This document shows, piece by piece, positions 18,001 to 25,786 of a DNA stretch of 64,000 nucleotides; within the stretch, counting starts at the first letter, position 1; each line of letters opens with the position of its first letter. The stretch is from contig PBBL01000073.1 of NCBI GenBank assembly GCA_002716585.1, forward strand, positions 22,464 through 86,463. Reading direction: 5' to 3'. The notes beneath the pieces are model-generated. The model was not told the origin of the DNA. It saw only the letters and a list, made by a program, of their open reading frames with translations, and ran no database searches. This DNA comes from Myxococcales bacterium (GTDB lineage: Bacteria; Myxococcota_A; Bradymonadia; Bradymonadales; GCA-2716585). A program made the translations under genes and the position numbers.

Positions 18001-18753
18001 GACCCGGTCGAAGCCGCCGTCGCTCTCCTTGGTCGCCTCCTCCCACTCGTCGAGCCGCTGCATCCCCTCCAGCAGGAGATCGGGGGTCGGCATCTGGACC
18101 CGGTCGGGGCGGTTGACCGCCTCCAGGTAGCGCATCACGAAGCTGCCCTCGGTCCACTGGATGAAGCGGTAGACCGCCTCAGCGCCGCGCAGCTTCCCGA
18201 TCGCCGCGTCGATCACCTGACCCCCGGCGAAGTAGAGCACGCCCCGGTGGCTGTTGTGATCGAACTCGATGACCCCGCTCCGATCGTTGTCGTCGATCGT
18301 CTGGAGCAGGTCGATGGTCGTCACCTCGCTCAGATCGCCGCGCACCTCCTCGGCGTCGGCCATCGCCAGCAGCTCCTTCTCCCTCCGCTGAAGCAGGAGC
18401 TGGACGCGGGTGGTGATCTCCTTGATGTAGATCGGCTTGGTGAGGAAGTCCTCAACGCCCAGCTCGTAGCCACGGACGCGATCCTTGGAGCTGGTCGAGC
18501 TGGTGAGGAAGATGAACGGGATCGGCTCCAGATCCAGGTTCTCCTTCACCTGGCTGCAGAACGTAAACCCCGACATCCGCGGCAGATCCGTGTCACTGAT
18601 GATCAGGCTCGGCGTGTTCTCCTCCAGCCAGGCCAGCGCCTCCTGGCTGCCGCTGGTGATCTGCACCACATAGCCCGCCTTCTTGAGCCCCAGCTCCAGC
18701 ACCCGCTGGCTCTTCTCGTCGGCGTCTACCATCAGGATAGGGTTGTTAACCAC
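15034..18753 (-). CDS. REC - PATAN/DUF4388 - coiled coil - TM - TPR protein
   Basis: 1239 residues. I use GTG at 18753, which has GAGGAG seven bases upstream; a TTG five codons earlier overlaps that site. Residues 1-125 are a response-regulator receiver with phospho-acceptor Asp54 (SDTDLPRMSG) and Lys106 (LTKP). Residues ~130-240 match a DUF4388/PATAN domain (RSGVIEFDHNSHRGVLYFAGG). Residues ~440-840 are an Ala/Glu/Lys/Arg coiled coil of near-repeats such as AKLEAEARAEAERKAREE. A single membrane helix lies near 929-952, followed by an acidic linker and C-terminal TPR repeats (~1130-1230). The layout puts REC inside and TPRs outside. No histidine kinase lies nearby. It may be a polarity or motility scaffold, as PATAN proteins are in other bacteria; this is inference. 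Confidence 0.8.
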   Translation of the reverse strand: MVNNPILMVDADEKSQRVLELGLKKAGYVVQITSGSQEALAWLEENTPSLIISDTDLPRMSGFTFCSQVKENLDLEPIPFIFLTSSTSSKDRVRGYELGVEDFLTKPIYIKEITTRVQLLLQRREKELLAMADAEEVRGDLSEVTTIDLLQTIDDNDRSGVIEFDHNSHRGVLYFAGGQVIDAAIGKLRGAEAVYRFIQWTEGSFVMRYLEAVNRPDRVQMPTPDLLLEGMQRLDEWEEATKESDGGFDRVYEINYQKLADVLRDLPDEVNSIIRLFDGYRSVEDVLDDSPLGSIKTIKVISRLREQDLVLDITPQRLAEERDLQQGAAVDVPSAADASKLGDWLDMEVAETTRPRKASRPEPETEAEKVRRRREERKRRKLQSKRRRQERLSEDQAELSRSSSSPSSTRLSQARLSSSRTPAIPTDAVEVAPTVTSEPAAAAPTLSPESVALKAELEALRNQTQELRAITTQLHTELEAEEDAERQAKAELDRVVAEQRAAEQAKEEAEALRRQLAEARELALQLSQEQQRLSGELKVRQERTNMVQERLVRMSGEFPSIRDRADLLRDGGDEREALEAEARAEAERQAKEDAEREAREAAEARARQEAEAQARREAEARAEAERQAKESAAALALVEQMEREEAERQAKAAAQAEAERLALAEAERKVKLEAEAKAKLEAERKAKEEAEAQAKLEAEARAKLEAEARAEAERKAREEAEAKAKLEAERQAEAEAEAKREAEALALAERQAKEEEERRILEAAERLVREREEAERKAKQEEERKAKEEAERERIAKEEAEARAAAASALTEAARRVSTSKRKAMEEADRRRDDEKPDEDDLDTATTRPVVAVSPDPMDEEPTRAIPAVSPDLPAKEAAPEALAAPEKKAEKKADGGDEALSLSQAEDSFFSQPADDFGFEEPAPASDNRGVVIGAVVIVVLVLVSLVAFSQYGNKGNGPAPNTGQASRTEDPAKAPRNEIQLPKDGASTTAAEETSGSTTAAANTEEEKEEPSEAESDAQTRAKAAAEELVLTRTLELALLAANAEDESSEEEGVEADADKAAEVAEEAAPKSKEDREKEAEAAKAWREKQKEKKEETAVVATGPDPALGAMDDAAKKRTVQNATKKGARLVQQGKAAEALKELSKAYELAPGSARVNLLMGQAYLLQRQYSAAVRHLERAVNAAPGNGVAIEKLGTAYMASGNRQKAFDTYKKYLQLKPDGATSDKLRKILAMNGQL

Positions 18754-19151
18754 CGTACAACTCCTCAATCAGAAAACACAGTCACCGCACGTCACTGCAA
18801 CTCGATCCAGCCCGTGATGGATTCCCAACACCAACCGGGTCCGTGACCCGCCTCATCAAGCCATGCTGTAATGCAAAAGATGAACCAGAAGATCGTAATG
18901 ACCCTAACACCGTCCCATCCCGGGGCCATCACCTTGCCTTTGGAAGGGCGCATCTGTCAACAACACCGCCCTGTTCACACCCCACCGCTCCCCTCACCCT
19001 ACGCGCCACGCCCCCCCGCCGGTGAAAAGATTATCCCCCCCTGACGCCCGGTCATTCTTGCCAGCGCCCGAGAAGTTCGTTATCCCAGAGACCAACGCGT
19101 GTGCCCGGTGCCGGTGTTGGGTTCACCTGAACCTGGATGGAGACTCCACCA
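18754..19151. other. 398-base divergent intergenic region
   Basis: Gene-free stretch between the REC-PATAN gene (leftward) and the Lys/Asp-rich lipoprotein gene (rightward). It contains a perfect inverted repeat CGGGTC-CGT-GACCCG at 18836-18850, which could be an operator for the leftward gene, and a candidate rightward promoter near 19058-19086. No open frame with coding character and no RNA gene was seen. Confidence 0.5.
19058..19086 (+). promoter_or_regulatory. Candidate promoter of the Lys/Asp-rich lipoprotein
   Basis: TTGCCA (5/6 match to -35) is followed 17 bases later by TATCCC, a weak -10. Predicted transcription start is near 19093, about 60 bases before the ATG at 19152. Confidence 0.3.
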
Positions 19152-19787
19152 ATGCGTTCTGTTCTCTCGATTCTCGTGCTCATGGTCTGGCTCGGAGGCC
19201 TCGCCTGCGATCAAGGCGCCTCTTCGTCCGACTCCAAAAAAGAGGCGGCGCAGACGGACTCCGACAAGAAGGCCGATAAAAAATCCGACAAGAAGCCTGA
19301 CAAGAAGTCCGATAAGAAGCCTGACAAGAAAGCCGACACCTCGGACAAGAAGGCCGACGACAAGGCGGATAAGAAGGCCGACGACAAAAAAGACGAGAAG
19401 GCCGAGGCGAAGACCACCGACAAGAAGACCACCGGGCGCCCCTTCGAGGGGCCGCCGTCCGAAGCGATCGTCGGCCTGTGGAACATCCAGATCAACCGCG
19501 ACAGCCTCCCCGACGGCATCAAGAACTTTGAGGAGCTCGACAAGGCGCTGCGCGGCACCATGAAGTTCGACGGCAAGATCGCCGTGGTCAACATCTCAGG
19601 TCAGGCCGACGCCGTGCCCTACACCGTCCTCCGCGACAAAGACGAGACCCTGGAGCTGGCGCTGGCCGGGGAGTCCAAGGCCAAGTTCGTGGTCACCTTC
19701 GTCGATCACGACAACATCAAGCTCAAAGACACCCAGCGCAGCGGCGAGCTGCTCGGCGCCCGCCAGATCGACAAGGCCGACAAATAA
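19152..19787 (+). CDS. Lys/Asp-rich repeat lipoprotein
   Basis: Predicted 211-residue lipoprotein. The start at 19152 is preferred over an in-frame ATG five codons earlier because it opens directly into a short signal peptide ending in the lipobox-like GGLAC. Residues ~30-90 are a strongly biased linker of DKK, DKKA and SDKKPDKK repeats, extended and highly charged, that probably spans cell wall or outer envelope layers. The C-terminal ~110 residues are ordered: IVGLWNIQINRDSLPDGI, GTMKFDGKIAVVNISG and VTFVDHDNIKLKDT suggest a small beta-barrel, lipocalin-like fold of a kind common in secreted proteins. No enzyme motif was recognised. Confidence 0.75.
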   Translation: MRSVLSILVLMVWLGGLACDQGASSSDSKKEAAQTDSDKKADKKSDKKPDKKSDKKPDKKADTSDKKADDKADKKADDKKDEKAEAKTTDKKTTGRPFEGPPSEAIVGLWNIQINRDSLPDGIKNFEELDKALRGTMKFDGKIAVVNISGQADAVPYTVLRDKDETLELALAGESKAKFVVTFVDHDNIKLKDTQRSGELLGARQIDKADK

Positions 19788-19866
19788 TCGCCTCGCCCTC
19801 CTCCCGCCTTCGTCCTCACCTCCACGAAGCCCGCGCCGCCATCTCGAACCAACGCTTGAAGAAGGC

Positions 19867-19896
19867 TTGAAGCCCTCCCTGTTGGTCTGATAGCAT
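19867..19896 (+). promoter_or_regulatory. Candidate promoter of the PcrA/UvrD helicase gene
   Basis: TTGAAG and TAGCAT are separated by 18 bases. Transcription would begin near 19905, downstream of the first in-frame ATG at 19895, which supports the ATG at 19952 as the real start of the helicase. Confidence 0.35.
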
Positions 19897-19951
19897 GTTC
19901 AGGCCCGCCATCTCAGGCAACGCCGCGGGCCCAAGCGCACTACGGGGAACC

Positions 19952-22420
19952 ATGCCGCTGGAACCTGTCGACTACGCTCCTGAGCTCAACCCTGAGCAGT
20001 ACGAGGCCGTTCAACACGTCAACGGCCCGTTGTTGATCCTGGCCGGCGCGGGCTCGGGCAAGACCCGGGTGATCACGTACCGGGTCGCCCACCTGATCCG
20101 CAACGTCGGGCTCGACCCCTGGCGCCTGCTCGCCGTGACCTTCACCAACAAGGCCGCCGGTGAGATGCGCGAGCGCGTCGAGGCGCTGCTCAACGGCGAC
20201 CTGCCGGAAGCCGCCATGCCGTGGCTGAGCACCTTCCACTCCCTGTGCGCTCGCCTCCTTCGCATGCACGGCGACCAGATCGGCCTCCCGAAGCCGTTCA
20301 TGATCGGCGACGACGCCGACCAGCGCCAGGTCCTCAGCGACGCCGTCGACGCCCTCGGGCTCGACATGGATCGTCAGGACATGCGCCGCCTCGGCGCGAT
20401 GATCGACGACGCCAAGAACAAGGGCCTCGACCCCGACGCGCTCGAAGACCACGCCGTCGGCGCCGAGGCCGAGCTCAACGCCGAGGTCTACCGCGCCTAC
20501 CAGGAGCACCTGCGGCGCAACGGCATGCTCGACTTCGGCGACCTCATCCTCGAAGCCACCCGCCTGCTCCGCACCTGCGACGACGTCCGCGGCAAGCTCC
20601 ATCGCCGCTGGACCCACCTCATGGTGGATGAGTTTCAGGACACCAACCCCTCCCAGTACGCGCTCCTCAGGCTGTTGACCGGCCCCGAGGAGAACCTCGC
20701 CGTGGTCGGCGACGACGACCAGGCGATCTACCGCTGGCGCGGCGCCACCGTGCGCAACATCCTGGAGTTTGAGTCCGACTTCCCCGCCGCCCGGGTCGTC
20801 AAGCTGGAGCGCAACTACCGCTCCCACCAGCTCATCCTCGACACCGCGGGCGCGGTCATCCAGAAGGTCGAGCGCCGCCGGGACAAGACCCTCTGGACCG
20901 ACCAGAAGGACGGCGAGCAGGTCGTCCTCTTCACCGGCCGCAGCGGCAAGGAGGAGGCCGCCTGGGTCGCCCGCTCCATCCAACGGCTCGTCGGGCGCTA
21001 CGGCATCGACTACCACCAGTGCGCCATCTTCTACCGCACCAACGCCCAGGGCCGGGTCCTTGAGGAGCAGCTCCGCGCCTTCGGCCTCCCCTACCAGATC
21101 GTCGGCGGCGTCAGCTTCTACGATCGCAAGGAGATCAAGGACATACTCGCCTACCTCAAGGTCGCCGCGAACCCCGGCAACAGCGTCGACCTGCGCCGCA
21201 TCATCAACACCCCACGCCGCAACATCGGTCAGCGCACGGTCGCCAAGCTGGAGGCGATGGCCGGGCCTGGCGGCGTCGTCCCGACCCTCTACGACGCCAT
21301 CAACTACGTCGTGCAGACCCACGGCGGCGGCTTCTCCGAGCGCCGCCGCGGCTTCCTGAGCGCCTTCTACAACCTGATCGAGGAGCTCAAGCTCCAGATC
21401 GATCAAGGCGTCGGCCCCGCCGCGCTCATCCACCAGATCATCGAGCGCACCGACTACATCGAGCACCTCGAGAAGACCGAGCCTGGCTCGCTGGAGGACC
21501 GCAAGGAGAGCCTTGAGGAGCTGATCGCGACCCTGGAGGAGGCCGAGGAGGGTGAGCGCCTTGATCTGTTCAGTTTTCTGGAACAAAGCGCGCTGGTTCG
21601 TGACACTTCTGCGGAGACCGACGACGATCTGGATCTCCTCGGGCTCGCCGGGCAGCCGCTGAAGATGATGACCGTGCACGCCTCCAAGGGGCTGGAGTTC
21701 GACGCCGTCTTCGTCGTCGGGCTGGAGGACGACCTCTTCCCGATGCTGCGTGACGACGACGCCGAGGAGGGCGAGGCCTCGGAGCTGATGGATGAGGAGC
21801 GGCGCCTGTTCTACGTCGCGCTTACGCGCGCGCGAAGGTGGCTCTACCTGAGCAACGCCCGCAGCCGGGTCATCCACGGCAAGCCCCGGTTCGACCTGAA
21901 GTCGAGCCGCTTCCTCGACGACATCCCCCGGGAGCTGATGACGCTCGCGCCCGAGAGCGCCTCTCAGGAGGTCCGCTGGGGCTGGCCCGACGAGCGCTCC
22001 ACGCGACAGCGGCCGCAGTGGCCTTCGCGCCGAAACGGGCGGCGCGCCGCGACGCCCCAGCCCAGGTTGGAGGATGGGATCGAGTACGAGCCCGAGGCCT
22101 ACTCGGACGAGCTGGACCTCGGTGGGTTCGATCACCACGTCTCGCAGGTGGATGAGCCACCGCAGCTCGACGTCGGGCACGATGACGTCGTGATGGAGCC
22201 GGTCATCGAGTACGATCAGGCCCCGGAGTGGCCCACCGAGGAGGTGGAGGCGGCGCCCGAGGGGGACGACGCGCTTGTTGGTCGCGTCGTCTCACACTCC
22301 CGCGAGGGGGTCGGTGAGATCGTCGGGGTGCAGGGCACCGGTAAGATGGCTCGGCTGAAGGTGCTGTTCGTGTCCGGCGAGGAGAAGACGGTGATGCGGC
22401 GCTTCGTGAGGTTGATGTAG
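19952..22420 (+). CDS. pcrA: ATP-dependent DNA helicase, UvrD/PcrA family
   Basis: Superfamily 1 3'-5' helicase of 822 residues acting in repair and in clearing replication-transcription conflicts. Motifs in order: Q-motif LNPEQYEAV, Walker A AGAGSGKT with Lys37, motif Ia TFTNKAAGEM, Walker B MVDEFQDTN, motif III VVGDDDQAIYRWRGA, motif IV RNYRS, motif V TVHASKGLEFDAVFVVGL and motif VI YVALTRARRWLYL. The C-terminus (LVGRVVSHSREGVGEIVGV and following) is the Tudor-like tail of PcrA that contacts RNA polymerase. The start at 19952 gives the normal family N-terminus and has GGGGA before it. It may equally be called UvrD; nothing here distinguishes the two. Confidence 0.93.
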   Translation: MPLEPVDYAPELNPEQYEAVQHVNGPLLILAGAGSGKTRVITYRVAHLIRNVGLDPWRLLAVTFTNKAAGEMRERVEALLNGDLPEAAMPWLSTFHSLCARLLRMHGDQIGLPKPFMIGDDADQRQVLSDAVDALGLDMDRQDMRRLGAMIDDAKNKGLDPDALEDHAVGAEAELNAEVYRAYQEHLRRNGMLDFGDLILEATRLLRTCDDVRGKLHRRWTHLMVDEFQDTNPSQYALLRLLTGPEENLAVVGDDDQAIYRWRGATVRNILEFESDFPAARVVKLERNYRSHQLILDTAGAVIQKVERRRDKTLWTDQKDGEQVVLFTGRSGKEEAAWVARSIQRLVGRYGIDYHQCAIFYRTNAQGRVLEEQLRAFGLPYQIVGGVSFYDRKEIKDILAYLKVAANPGNSVDLRRIINTPRRNIGQRTVAKLEAMAGPGGVVPTLYDAINYVVQTHGGGFSERRRGFLSAFYNLIEELKLQIDQGVGPAALIHQIIERTDYIEHLEKTEPGSLEDRKESLEELIATLEEAEEGERLDLFSFLEQSALVRDTSAETDDDLDLLGLAGQPLKMMTVHASKGLEFDAVFVVGLEDDLFPMLRDDDAEEGEASELMDEERRLFYVALTRARRWLYLSNARSRVIHGKPRFDLKSSRFLDDIPRELMTLAPESASQEVRWGWPDERSTRQRPQWPSRRNGRRAATPQPRLEDGIEYEPEAYSDELDLGGFDHHVSQVDEPPQLDVGHDDVVMEPVIEYDQAPEWPTEEVEAAPEGDDALVGRVVSHSREGVGEIVGVQGTGKMARLKVLFVSGEEKTVMRRFVRLM

Positions 22421-22558
22421 GGCGGTTGACATCTGGACGCCTCGATGCCAAGGCTGTTCCGCCCGGACACTTGCGTTCCCCGGGTGCAGGTGTGACAGTA
22501 ACCGTGTCGCTCTTGCGGGGCCACAACCGTTCATCAGGACAAGGCAGACCTCACGCGC

Positions 22559-23530
22559 ATGGAACAGAAGAACTTTGCACTCATCGGTGCCGGTGGATAC
22601 GTCGCCCCTCGACACATGAAGGCGATCCACGACAGCGGGCACAACCTCGTCGCCGCGGTCGACCCCAACGACTCGGTCGGGGTCCTGGATCGGTACTTCC
22701 CCAAGACGCGCTTCTTCACCGAGATCGAGCGCTTCGATCGGCACCTGGAGAAGCTGCGCCGCCGCAGCGACCTGGAGCGCGTGCACTACGTGAGCGTCTG
22801 CTCCCCCAACTACCTGCACGACGCCCACGTCCGCCTGGCGCTCCGGGTCAAGGCGCACGCCATCTGCGAAAAGCCGCTCGTGATCAGCCCGTGGAACATC
22901 GATCAGCTCGCGGAGATCGAGGAGGAGACCGGGAGCCGGGTGTTCACCGTGCTCCAGCTCCGCCTGCACCCGCCGCTGGTGGCGCTCAAGGCCCAGATCG
23001 AGGCGCAGCAGAACCGCGAGCGCGCCGACGTGCAGCTGACCTACATCACGCGTCGCGGCCCGTGGTACCTCCGCTCGTGGAAGGGCTCACAGGCGAAGGC
23101 CGGTGGCCTGGCGATGAACATCGGCATCCACTTCTTCGATCTGCTCCAGTGGATCTTCGGCGCGCGTCAGCGGGTGGAGCTGCACCTGAACAACGAGAAG
23201 AAGATGGCCGGGCTGGTCGATCTGGAGTGGGCGAGGGTGCGGTGGTTCCTCTCGGTGGACGAGGACGACCGCCCCGAGAGCTACATCCAGGCCAACAAGC
23301 CCGCGTTCCGCTCCATCACGATCGACGGCGAGGAGCTGGACTTCTCGGATGGGTTCACCGACCTGCACACGCGCGTCTATGAGGACATCCTCTCCGGGGG
23401 CGGGTTCGGCCTGGAGGCGGCGCGGCCGTCGATCGAGCTGGTCCATGAGATCCGCAACGCCGAGATCGTCTCGCCGACCCGCGAGACCGGCCACCCGCTG
23501 CTGTTCGGCGACCTCAAGGTGGCGCCGTGA
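22559..23530 (+). CDS. Gfo/Idh/MocA oxidoreductase, WbpB/WlbA-like
   Basis: 323-residue NAD-dependent dehydrogenase, closest in appearance to WbpB/WlbA, which oxidise the 3-hydroxyl of UDP-GlcNAc-uronate as the second step toward UDP-ManNAc(3NAc)A, a sugar of O-antigens and capsules. NFALIGAGGYVAPRHMKAI is the dinucleotide-binding start, AICEKPLVI holds the catalytic EKP motif and AMNIGIHFFDLLQW the catalytic His and substrate-binding face. The C-terminus ends TGHPLLFGDL as in that subfamily. It is first in a four-gene operon and its stop overlaps the GTG start of the aminotransferase. Its own ribosome site is weak. Confidence 0.88.
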   Translation: MEQKNFALIGAGGYVAPRHMKAIHDSGHNLVAAVDPNDSVGVLDRYFPKTRFFTEIERFDRHLEKLRRRSDLERVHYVSVCSPNYLHDAHVRLALRVKAHAICEKPLVISPWNIDQLAEIEEETGSRVFTVLQLRLHPPLVALKAQIEAQQNRERADVQLTYITRRGPWYLRSWKGSQAKAGGLAMNIGIHFFDLLQWIFGARQRVELHLNNEKKMAGLVDLEWARVRWFLSVDEDDRPESYIQANKPAFRSITIDGEELDFSDGFTDLHTRVYEDILSGGGFGLEAARPSIELVHEIRNAEIVSPTRETGHPLLFGDLKVAP

Positions 23531-24645
23531 GCACGATCAAGATCCCGATACTGGACCTCAAGCCCGAGATCGAGGAGATCGCGGACGAGGTCATGGCGAG
23601 CTTCGAGCGGGTGATGCGCTCGGGTCACTTCATCATGGGGCCGAACGTCAAAGCGTTCGAGGCCGAGGTCGCCGAGGTGCTGGGGACCCCCTGGGCGCTC
23701 GGGGTCAACTCCGGCACCGACGCGCTGTTCATCGCGCTGGAGGCCCTCGGGGTCGGCCCGGGCGACGAGGTGATCACCACCCCGTTCAGCTTCTTCGCCA
23801 CCGCCGAGGCGGTCGGGCGCGTCGGCGCGACCCCGGTGTTCGTCGATATCGAGCGCGACGCGTTCAACATCGACCCGGCCTGCATCGAGGCGGCCATCAC
23901 CCCCCGAACCCGCGCCATCATCCCGGTCCACCTGTACGGCCACGCCGCCGACATGGACGCGATCGAGGCGATCGCCCGCGCCCACGACCTGGCGATCCTC
24001 GAAGACGTCGCCCAGGCGCTCGGCGGCGAGCACCGCGGCCGCAAGCTCGGCACCATCGGGGACGCGGGGGCGTACTCCTTCTTCCCGTCCAAGAACCTCG
24101 GCGCCTTCGGCGACGCGGGGCTCCTGGTGACGCCCGACGAGGAGGTCGCCAGGACCGCGTCGGCGCTTCGCAAGCACGGCGCGCACCGCAAGTATTACAA
24201 CGAGCGCGTCGGCTACAACTCCCGCCTCGACGAGGTCCAGGCGGCGATCCTCCGCGTCAAGCTCCCTCGCCTGGAGGCCCAGAACGCAGGCCGACGCCGC
24301 GTCGCGAGCGCCTACAACGCGATGCTCGCCGACCTCGACGGGGTCATCACGCCCAGCGAGGCGCCCTGGGCGCGCCACGTCTACCACCAGTACACCGTGC
24401 GGATCCTGGGCGATCGCCGCGACCACGTCCGCGAGGCGTTGGCCGCCGAGGGCGTCGGGACGATGATCTACTACCCGGTGCCGATCCATCAGCTCCCGCT
24501 GTACCGCGATCACGCGCCGACGCTGCCGGTCGCTGAGGAACTCTCACGTGAGGTCCTCAGCCTGCCGATCTGGCCACAGATGACCGACGAGACGCAGCGC
24601 ACGGTGGTGGACGCGCTGCGCCGCGCGTTGAATCAAGCTTCTTGA
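23527..24645 (+). CDS. DegT/DnrJ/EryC1/StrS aminotransferase, WbpE/WlbC-like
   Basis: 372-residue PLP-dependent sugar aminotransferase. It would use glutamate to aminate the 3-keto sugar made by the preceding dehydrogenase. Diagnostic blocks are GVNSGTDALFIALEALGVGP (substrate and PLP phosphate binding), HLYGHAADMDAI, LEDVAQALGGEHRGRKLG with the PLP-stacking Asp, and YSFFPSKNLGAFGDAG carrying the Schiff-base Lys. Start is GTG, overlapping the previous stop (GTGA), so translation is coupled. The residue composition of the last third (IYYPVPIHQLPLY) is normal for the family. Confidence 0.92.
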   Translation: MSTIKIPILDLKPEIEEIADEVMASFERVMRSGHFIMGPNVKAFEAEVAEVLGTPWALGVNSGTDALFIALEALGVGPGDEVITTPFSFFATAEAVGRVGATPVFVDIERDAFNIDPACIEAAITPRTRAIIPVHLYGHAADMDAIEAIARAHDLAILEDVAQALGGEHRGRKLGTIGDAGAYSFFPSKNLGAFGDAGLLVTPDEEVARTASALRKHGAHRKYYNERVGYNSRLDEVQAAILRVKLPRLEAQNAGRRRVASAYNAMLADLDGVITPSEAPWARHVYHQYTVRILGDRRDHVREALAAEGVGTMIYYPVPIHQLPLYRDHAPTLPVAEELSREVLSLPIWPQMTDETQRTVVDALRRALNQAS

Positions 24646-24685
24646 GGGTTTCGTATCGGGGCCTACCGATCGAGGGTTCGACATC

Positions 24686-25786
24686 ATGAAGGTAGTCACC
24701 GTTGTTGGGGCTCGGCCGCAGTTCATCAAGGCCGCGATCGTGACCCGGACGCTGCGGGCGCGCGCTGGCGTCCATGAGGTGCTCGTCCACACCGGCCAAC
24801 ACTACGACGACAACATGTCCGAGGTGTTCTTCCGCGAGCTGGGGATCCCGGCGCCGAGCTACAACCTCGCCATCGGCTCCGCGGGCCACGGCGCCCAGAC
24901 CGGCCGCATGCTGGAGGCGCTTGAGCGCGTCATGCTCGACGAGCGGCCCGATCAGGTGCTCGTCTACGGCGACACCAACTCGACGCTCGCCGCGGCGCTC
25001 GCCGCCGCCAAGCTGCACATCCCGGTCGCCCACGTCGAGGCGGGGCTGCGCTCGTTCAACAAGCGCATGCCCGAGGAGATCAACCGGATCCTGACCGACC
25101 ACGCCAGCGACGTCCTCTTCGCCCCCACCGAGGCCGCCGTCGCCAACCTCCAGAACGAGGGCTTCGGCGACCGCGTCCCCCTCGTCGGGGATGTCATGTA
25201 CGACGCCGCGATCCACTATGGGGCGCAGGTCGAGCCTTCGCGGCTGGAGCGCCTCGGCGTCGAGCCAGGCGCGTACGTGCTGGCGACCGTCCACCGCGCC
25301 GAGAACACGGACGGCCCCGACCGGCTCACCGCGATCTTCACCGCGCTCGCGTCCATCGCCGACGCCGTCCCGGTCACCCTGCCGCTCCACCCGCGCACCC
25401 ACAAGGCGCTGGAGCGCCTCGGCCTCCTGGCTCAAGCGCGCGAGCGCCTCCACCTCACCGATCCGGTCGGCTACCTGGACATGATCGCGCTCGAACGCAA
25501 CGCGCGGCTGGTCGTCACCGACTCCGGCGGGGGGCAGAAGGAGGCGTTCTTCCACCGCACCCCGTGCGTCACGCTGCGCGACGAGACCGAGTGGGTCGAG
25601 CTGGTGACCGCGGGCTGGAACCGGCTCGTGACGCCGACCGCGCAGCACACCGTCGCGGCCTCCATCGAGGCCGCCCTGCGCGCCCCGACCCCTGCCGAGC
25701 CCGACGCCGCGCTCTACGGCGGCGGCGCCTCCTGTGAGCGCATCGCCGACGTGCTGCTCGGGGCGAGCGAGGGGAGCCCGGCGTGA
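24686..25786 (+). CDS. UDP-N-acetylglucosamine 2-epimerase family, WbpI-like
   Basis: 366-residue non-hydrolysing 2-epimerase. KVVTVVGARPQFIKAA opens the N-terminal Rossmann domain; VLVHTGQHYDDNMSEVFF, VYGDTNSTLAAALAAAK and HVEAGLRSFNKRMPEEINR follow, and VTDSGGGQKEAFF binds the nucleotide. The SFNKRMPEEINR form is the one seen in WbpI/WlbD, which make UDP-ManNAc3NAcA from UDP-GlcNAc3NAcA, rather than in WecB (which has a TxxxxxPWPEE-type segment). It is separated by 40 bases from the aminotransferase and its stop overlaps the next GTG, so all four genes likely form one transcript. Confidence 0.9.
   Translation: MKVVTVVGARPQFIKAAIVTRTLRARAGVHEVLVHTGQHYDDNMSEVFFRELGIPAPSYNLAIGSAGHGAQTGRMLEALERVMLDERPDQVLVYGDTNSTLAAALAAAKLHIPVAHVEAGLRSFNKRMPEEINRILTDHASDVLFAPTEAAVANLQNEGFGDRVPLVGDVMYDAAIHYGAQVEPSRLERLGVEPGAYVLATVHRAENTDGPDRLTAIFTALASIADAVPVTLPLHPRTHKALERLGLLAQARERLHLTDPVGYLDMIALERNARLVVTDSGGGQKEAFFHRTPCVTLRDETEWVELVTAGWNRLVTPTAQHTVAASIEAALRAPTPAEPDAALYGGGASCERIADVLLGASEGSPA

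Noticed and set aside
22427..22432. Perfect TTGACA ahead of the polysaccharide operon as a promoter
   Set aside because: No -10-like hexamer at 15-19 bases downstream; probably chance.
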